DNA from: Chitinophagaceae bacterium UBA7600
GTDB taxonomy: Bacteria > Bacteroidota > Bacteroidia > Chitinophagales > Chitinophagaceae
Length of the DNA: 64,000 bases
Reading direction: 5' to 3'
Assembly (NCBI GenBank): GCA_002478885.1
Contig: DLKC01000027.1
Span: 133,632-197,631 of the forward strand
Part shown: positions 61,121 to 64,000 of the stretch, one piece after another
Layout of the letters: each line of letters begins with the position of its first letter
How positions within the stretch are numbered: position 1 is the first letter of the stretch
Position numbers and translations under genes: made by a program
Notes under the pieces: generated by a model
Database searches by the model: none
The model's input: only the letters and a program-made list of their open reading frames with translations
What the model was told of the DNA's origin: nothing

Positions 61121-61159
61121 ACACAATAACTGCTATATTTACCGCCACATAATTTTGGG

Positions 61160-61648
61160 ATGAATAAAACGTGGTCTGTTATCGAAAAAGTTTTGGGCGT
61201 ACTGATTGCCGTATGGGGCTGCTTTGTTTTGTACAGCATGGTGCACATGTTTGCAGAAATGTCAGGCAGTGGTTTTTTGGCAACCGGCAAAGTCACTTAC
61301 TCCAGCATGATCAGGGGAAACCATTTGAGCACCATCGTTAGCCTTATTGCCGTGTTTGGCGGCACTATGCTTTTATTCAACGACAAAAACGGTTGGATGC
61401 TTTCTATCATTTCAACGGCAACGTTTGCGCTGTTACTTTTCATTTCATCAAGGGCAAATTCAACAAATGGCACGCTACCTTATGCGGCCAACTTTAAAGG
61501 TTACGGGCTGCTTTCCATCATATGTTTTATTATACTAGCCGCACTGATTTTAAAACCATTCAGAACAAAATACAAACCCACCGTAAAAAACTGGATGTGG
61601 ATTACCGTGACCATCGCGGTAATGATGATCGATAAATTCTTTGTGTAG
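61160..61648 (+). CDS. Four-helix membrane protein of unknown function
   Basis: The 162-residue protein has four predicted helices (about 9-33, 58-74, 77-94 and 107-130, with a fifth possible at the end) and a short polar loop (MFAEMSGSGFLATGKVTYS). I do not recognise a family. A gap of 39 bp separates it from the nucleoside hydrolase gene, so it may be part of that unit. TATATTTA lies 18 nt upstream of the ATG as a possible promoter. Confidence 0.7.
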   Translation: MNKTWSVIEKVLGVLIAVWGCFVLYSMVHMFAEMSGSGFLATGKVTYSSMIRGNHLSTIVSLIAVFGGTMLLFNDKNGWMLSIISTATFALLLFISSRANSTNGTLPYAANFKGYGLLSIICFIILAALILKPFRTKYKPTVKNWMWITVTIAVMMIDKFFV

Positions 61649-61693
61649 TGTAATTTTTTGTGGCCCGGCTTTCACAACTCCGGTTAAGCATCC

Positions 61694-61827
61694 GTTGCGT
61701 CGCACTCTTGTGCATCAACGCTACATGCAGCAAGACTCAAGCTTATTTATAGTCGTGGGCATAACAGCATTTATGAACTCTTGTGACAGCTGCTTATTGC
61801 TTCTACTGTACAAGTGAGTGACACAAC
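61694..61827. repeat. Inverted-repeat pair 10, mixed core types (arms 61694-61713 and 61808-61827)
   Basis: GTTGCGTCGCACTCTTGTGC (CGACGC type) faces GTACAAGTGAGTGACACAAC (ACAC type). The outer ends GGCCCGGCT (61662-61670) and AGCCGGCT (61848-61855) define an element of about 195 bp. It fills the convergent gap, 45 and 37 bp from the two stop codons. Confidence 0.9.
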
Positions 61828-61864
61828 GAAGATGCCATTCGCACAGCAGCCGGCTATCAAAATT

Positions 61865-64000
61865 TTATTGCAATAAAGCTTTTACTTTTTCAACAACAAG
61901 ATTGAGGTTGCTTGCATCCTGTCCACCAGCGGTTGCTAGAGTTTTTTGTCCACCGCCGCCACCTTTGATAAGCGGTGCAATATGTTCTTTAATAATCTTC
62001 GGTGCTTCGAGCCCTTTTGAGTTCACGATGTTTTCATCTATCAGTACGGCAACATTTGCCTTGCCATCTATATTTGCAGCAAGTACTACAACATAATTGG
62101 TAAGTGCTGATTTAAAATCGAAACAGAGTTTCTTCAACGCCTCGGCGCTGGTTGCCTCTAAAACCGCACCGATAAAATTGAAACCATTTATTTCAACAAC
62201 CTGCTGTAGCAGTTCTTTTTTTGTTTCGTTCAGTAAACGGTTCTCAAGACGCTCTACTTTTTTCTCGAGTGCATTTTTGTCGTCAACAATTTGTTTCAGG
62301 GCCTTAACAGGATCGCTCGTTTTCAATACGGCAGCAATCTCTTTAATGCTCCTGAGTTGTTCGTAAAAATAATTTTGAGCAGCAACGCCTGTGATCGCCT
62401 CAATTCTACGAACGCCCGCAGCAGTAGCGGCTTCCGAAAGAATTTTGAAATTGCCGATAGCACCCGTATAGAATACGTGTGTTCCACCACACAACTCAAC
62501 AGAAAAATTCGGGTCAACCGTAACAACCCTTACTGTGTCACCATATTTCTCGCCAAACAAGGCCATGGCGCCATTGGCCATTGCTTCTTCTTTTGGCAGA
62601 TATCTCACCTCTACTTTTATGTTTTCGCGAATCTTGTCGTTAACGATCAGCTCGACTTGACGTAGTTCGTCATCGCTCATTTTTGCAAAATGCGAAAAGT
62701 CGAAACGCAAATGTTCGGCGTTTACCAACGATCCTTTTTGTTGCACATGTTTACCCAATACTTTTCTTAATGCCGCATGCATCAGGTGTGTTGCAGTATG
62801 GTTGCCTGCAATATCTATTCTCTTAGCCGTATCTATCACTGCCTTTACAGGTATGTTTATTTCAGCAGGCAGCTTATTAGTAAAATGAATGATGAGTTCA
62901 TTTTCTTTTTTGGTGTCTGTTACGTCGATTACTTCTTCACCAAAAAAGAGTTTACCTGTATCACCAACCTGCCCGCCGCTTTCGGCGTAGAATGGTGTGG
63001 TCTCCAACACCAGCTGGTATTGTTCCTTGCCTTTTGCTCTAATGCTCCGGTATTTTAAAACCTTTGTGGTTACATTAATGTCTTCGTAGCCTACAAACTT
63101 TACAGGCTTTTCGTCGAGCACAACCCAGTCTTCTGCGTCAATGGCTGTTGCTGCACGGCTACGGTTCTTTTGCTCGTTCATTTCAGCAGTAAAGCCTGCC
63201 TCATCGACAGAAAGATTTTGCTCTCCGGCAATCAACCGCGTAAGATCAATGGGGAAGCCATAGGTGTCAAATAATTCAAAGGCGGCTTTTCCATTGATAA
63301 CTTTTGATGCGGTGGCTGCCTCAATAATGTCGTCAATTCTTTTCAGGCCTTTGTCTAGCGTTCTCAAAAATGCCTCTTCTTCTTCTTTTATCACTTTACT
63401 TACAAAATCGATTTGTTTTTCCAATTCAGGAAATACATTCTCGAACTGCTTGCCAATAACCGGCATCAATTGAAAAAGCAATGGTTGCTTGTAATCGAGG
63501 TAGGAATAATAATAGCGAACGGCTCTTCTCAAAATTCTCCTGATCACATAGCCGGCGCCTGTGTTCGAAGGCAGTTGTCCGTCTGCAATGGTAAAGCCGA
63601 TCGCACGTATATGATCTGCTATTACACGAAATGAAATAGCTTCTTTACTGTCGCTGTAATCATATTTTTTGCCAGTGATATTTTCAGTGGCGGCAATGGT
63701 GCCGGCAAAAACATCGGTATCGTAGTTCGATGTTTTTTGCTGCAGCACGCGCACCAGCCTTTCGTAGCCCATGCCTGTGTCTACATGCTTTGCAGGCAAT
63801 GGTTCAAGGCTACCATCTTTTAAACGATTGAACTGGATAAATACATTGTTCCATATCTCTATTACTTGCGGGTGATCGTTGTTTACCAGTGTTTTTCCAT
63901 CAACGTTTTTTCTTTCTTCATCCGGTCTGCAGTCAAAATGTATTTCGGTACATGGGCCACAAGGACCGGTGTCGCCCATTTCCCAGAAATTATCTTTTTT
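61865..64000 (-). CDS. alaS: Alanyl-tRNA synthetase, 5'-truncated by window edge
   Basis: At least 711 C-terminal residues are present; the frame is open to the window end (KKDNFWEMGDTGPCGPCTEI, the class II motif-2 region). It charges tRNA-Ala. Other blocks: NNVFIQFNRLKDGSL, HVDTGMGYERLVRVLQ, FRVIADHIRAIGFTI, RRILRRAVRYYY, the editing domain HTATHLMHAALRKVLGKH (HxxxH), CGGTHVFYTGAIGNFKI (CxxxH) and the C-terminal glycine-rich GGGGGQKTLATAGGQD. All zinc/editing motifs are intact. The start lies beyond the window. Confidence 0.98.
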   Translation of the reverse strand, partial: KKDNFWEMGDTGPCGPCTEIHFDCRPDEERKNVDGKTLVNNDHPQVIEIWNNVFIQFNRLKDGSLEPLPAKHVDTGMGYERLVRVLQQKTSNYDTDVFAGTIAATENITGKKYDYSDSKEAISFRVIADHIRAIGFTIADGQLPSNTGAGYVIRRILRRAVRYYYSYLDYKQPLLFQLMPVIGKQFENVFPELEKQIDFVSKVIKEEEEAFLRTLDKGLKRIDDIIEAATASKVINGKAAFELFDTYGFPIDLTRLIAGEQNLSVDEAGFTAEMNEQKNRSRAATAIDAEDWVVLDEKPVKFVGYEDINVTTKVLKYRSIRAKGKEQYQLVLETTPFYAESGGQVGDTGKLFFGEEVIDVTDTKKENELIIHFTNKLPAEINIPVKAVIDTAKRIDIAGNHTATHLMHAALRKVLGKHVQQKGSLVNAEHLRFDFSHFAKMSDDELRQVELIVNDKIRENIKVEVRYLPKEEAMANGAMALFGEKYGDTVRVVTVDPNFSVELCGGTHVFYTGAIGNFKILSEAATAAGVRRIEAITGVAAQNYFYEQLRSIKEIAAVLKTSDPVKALKQIVDDKNALEKKVERLENRLLNETKKELLQQVVEINGFNFIGAVLEATSAEALKKLCFDFKSALTNYVVVLAANIDGKANVAVLIDENIVNSKGLEAPKIIKEHIAPLIKGGGGGQKTLATAGGQDASNLNLVVEKVKALLQ

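Noticed and set aside
1536..61827. Gene cassettes of an integron, with the repeats as attC sites
   Set aside because: attC sites begin with an AAC-type and end with a GTT-type core; these elements have the opposite polarity (GTTG...CAAC). Genes lie in both orientations and include multigene housekeeping units, and no integrase is present.
1536..61827. CRISPR array
   Set aside because: The repeats are kilobases apart, alternate in orientation and flank genes; there are no regular spacers or cas genes.

Overview
This 64 kb window looks like an ordinary, gene-dense chromosome segment from a member of the Bacteroidota, most likely of the family Chitinophagaceae. That placement is inferred from protein content (M56/BlaI pair, gluconate 2-dehydrogenase subunit 3 with a GMC partner, paired OmpH/Skp proteins after BamA, DUF4834 protein next to frr, two-component-regulator propeller protein) and from promoter boxes of the form TAnnTTTG. 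No phage, integrase, transposase, CRISPR array or plasmid function is visible. Both ends cut a gene: isocitrate dehydrogenase at the left and alanyl-tRNA synthetase at the right.

Layout. 1-7.1 kb: isocitrate dehydrogenase, a small membrane protein, an enoyl-CoA hydratase, a BlaI repressor with an M56 peptidase fused to a cell-wall amidase, and an ECF42-type sigma factor with its YciI/DGPF partner. 7.3-15.6 kb: racemase-like protein, DUF4834/frr, a WecA-like phosphosugar transferase, the N-terminal half of a split transketolase, gcvT, and a lipid/START-like protein with two glycosyltransferases. 15.8-24 kb: a large propeller sensor whose kinase domain has lost its catalytic residues, tRNA-Ser(GGA), TatD, polysaccharide deacetylase, alpha-L-fucosidase and a secreted ARPP-1-like protein. 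24-36 kb: gltX, a GT39 membrane glycosyltransferase, a stand-alone B12-binding subunit, gpsA, GntP permease, proA, proB and a large FAD/Fe-S dehydrogenase. 36.7-43.5 kb: uppS-bamA-skp-skp (envelope biogenesis), a single-domain response regulator and recA. 43.8-51 kb: TrpB2, aldehyde dehydrogenase, a glutathione peroxidase/MBL/DUF1569/membrane cluster and a FabH-like synthase. 51.4-64 kb: a BNR-propeller protein, a GMC dehydrogenase with its subunit 3 and a CxxCH lipoprotein, a transporter-ribokinase-nucleoside hydrolase salvage unit, a membrane protein and alaS.

The most striking feature is not a gene. Thirty-two copies of an inverted-repeat arm, core GTTGCGTCGCACTCTTGTAC, lie in gaps between genes across the whole window. 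Ten gaps carry two facing arms about 114-196 bp apart (372 bp in one case). Where an arm follows a stop codon it usually lies 34-50 bp from it, on either strand. Longer matches outside the core end in AGCCGGGC. A second core type, with ACAC in place of CGACGC, occupies the same kind of site. I do not recognise this family. It is the best candidate here for an undescribed element.

Several proteins deviate from their families at key residues: NAD-type coenzyme residues in the isocitrate dehydrogenase, a missing first catalytic residue in the racemase, a histidine kinase domain without histidine or ATP boxes, and a GMC oxidoreductase with a ferredoxin-like CxxCxxCxxxC motif. All functional calls come from reading motifs by eye; no database search was possible.
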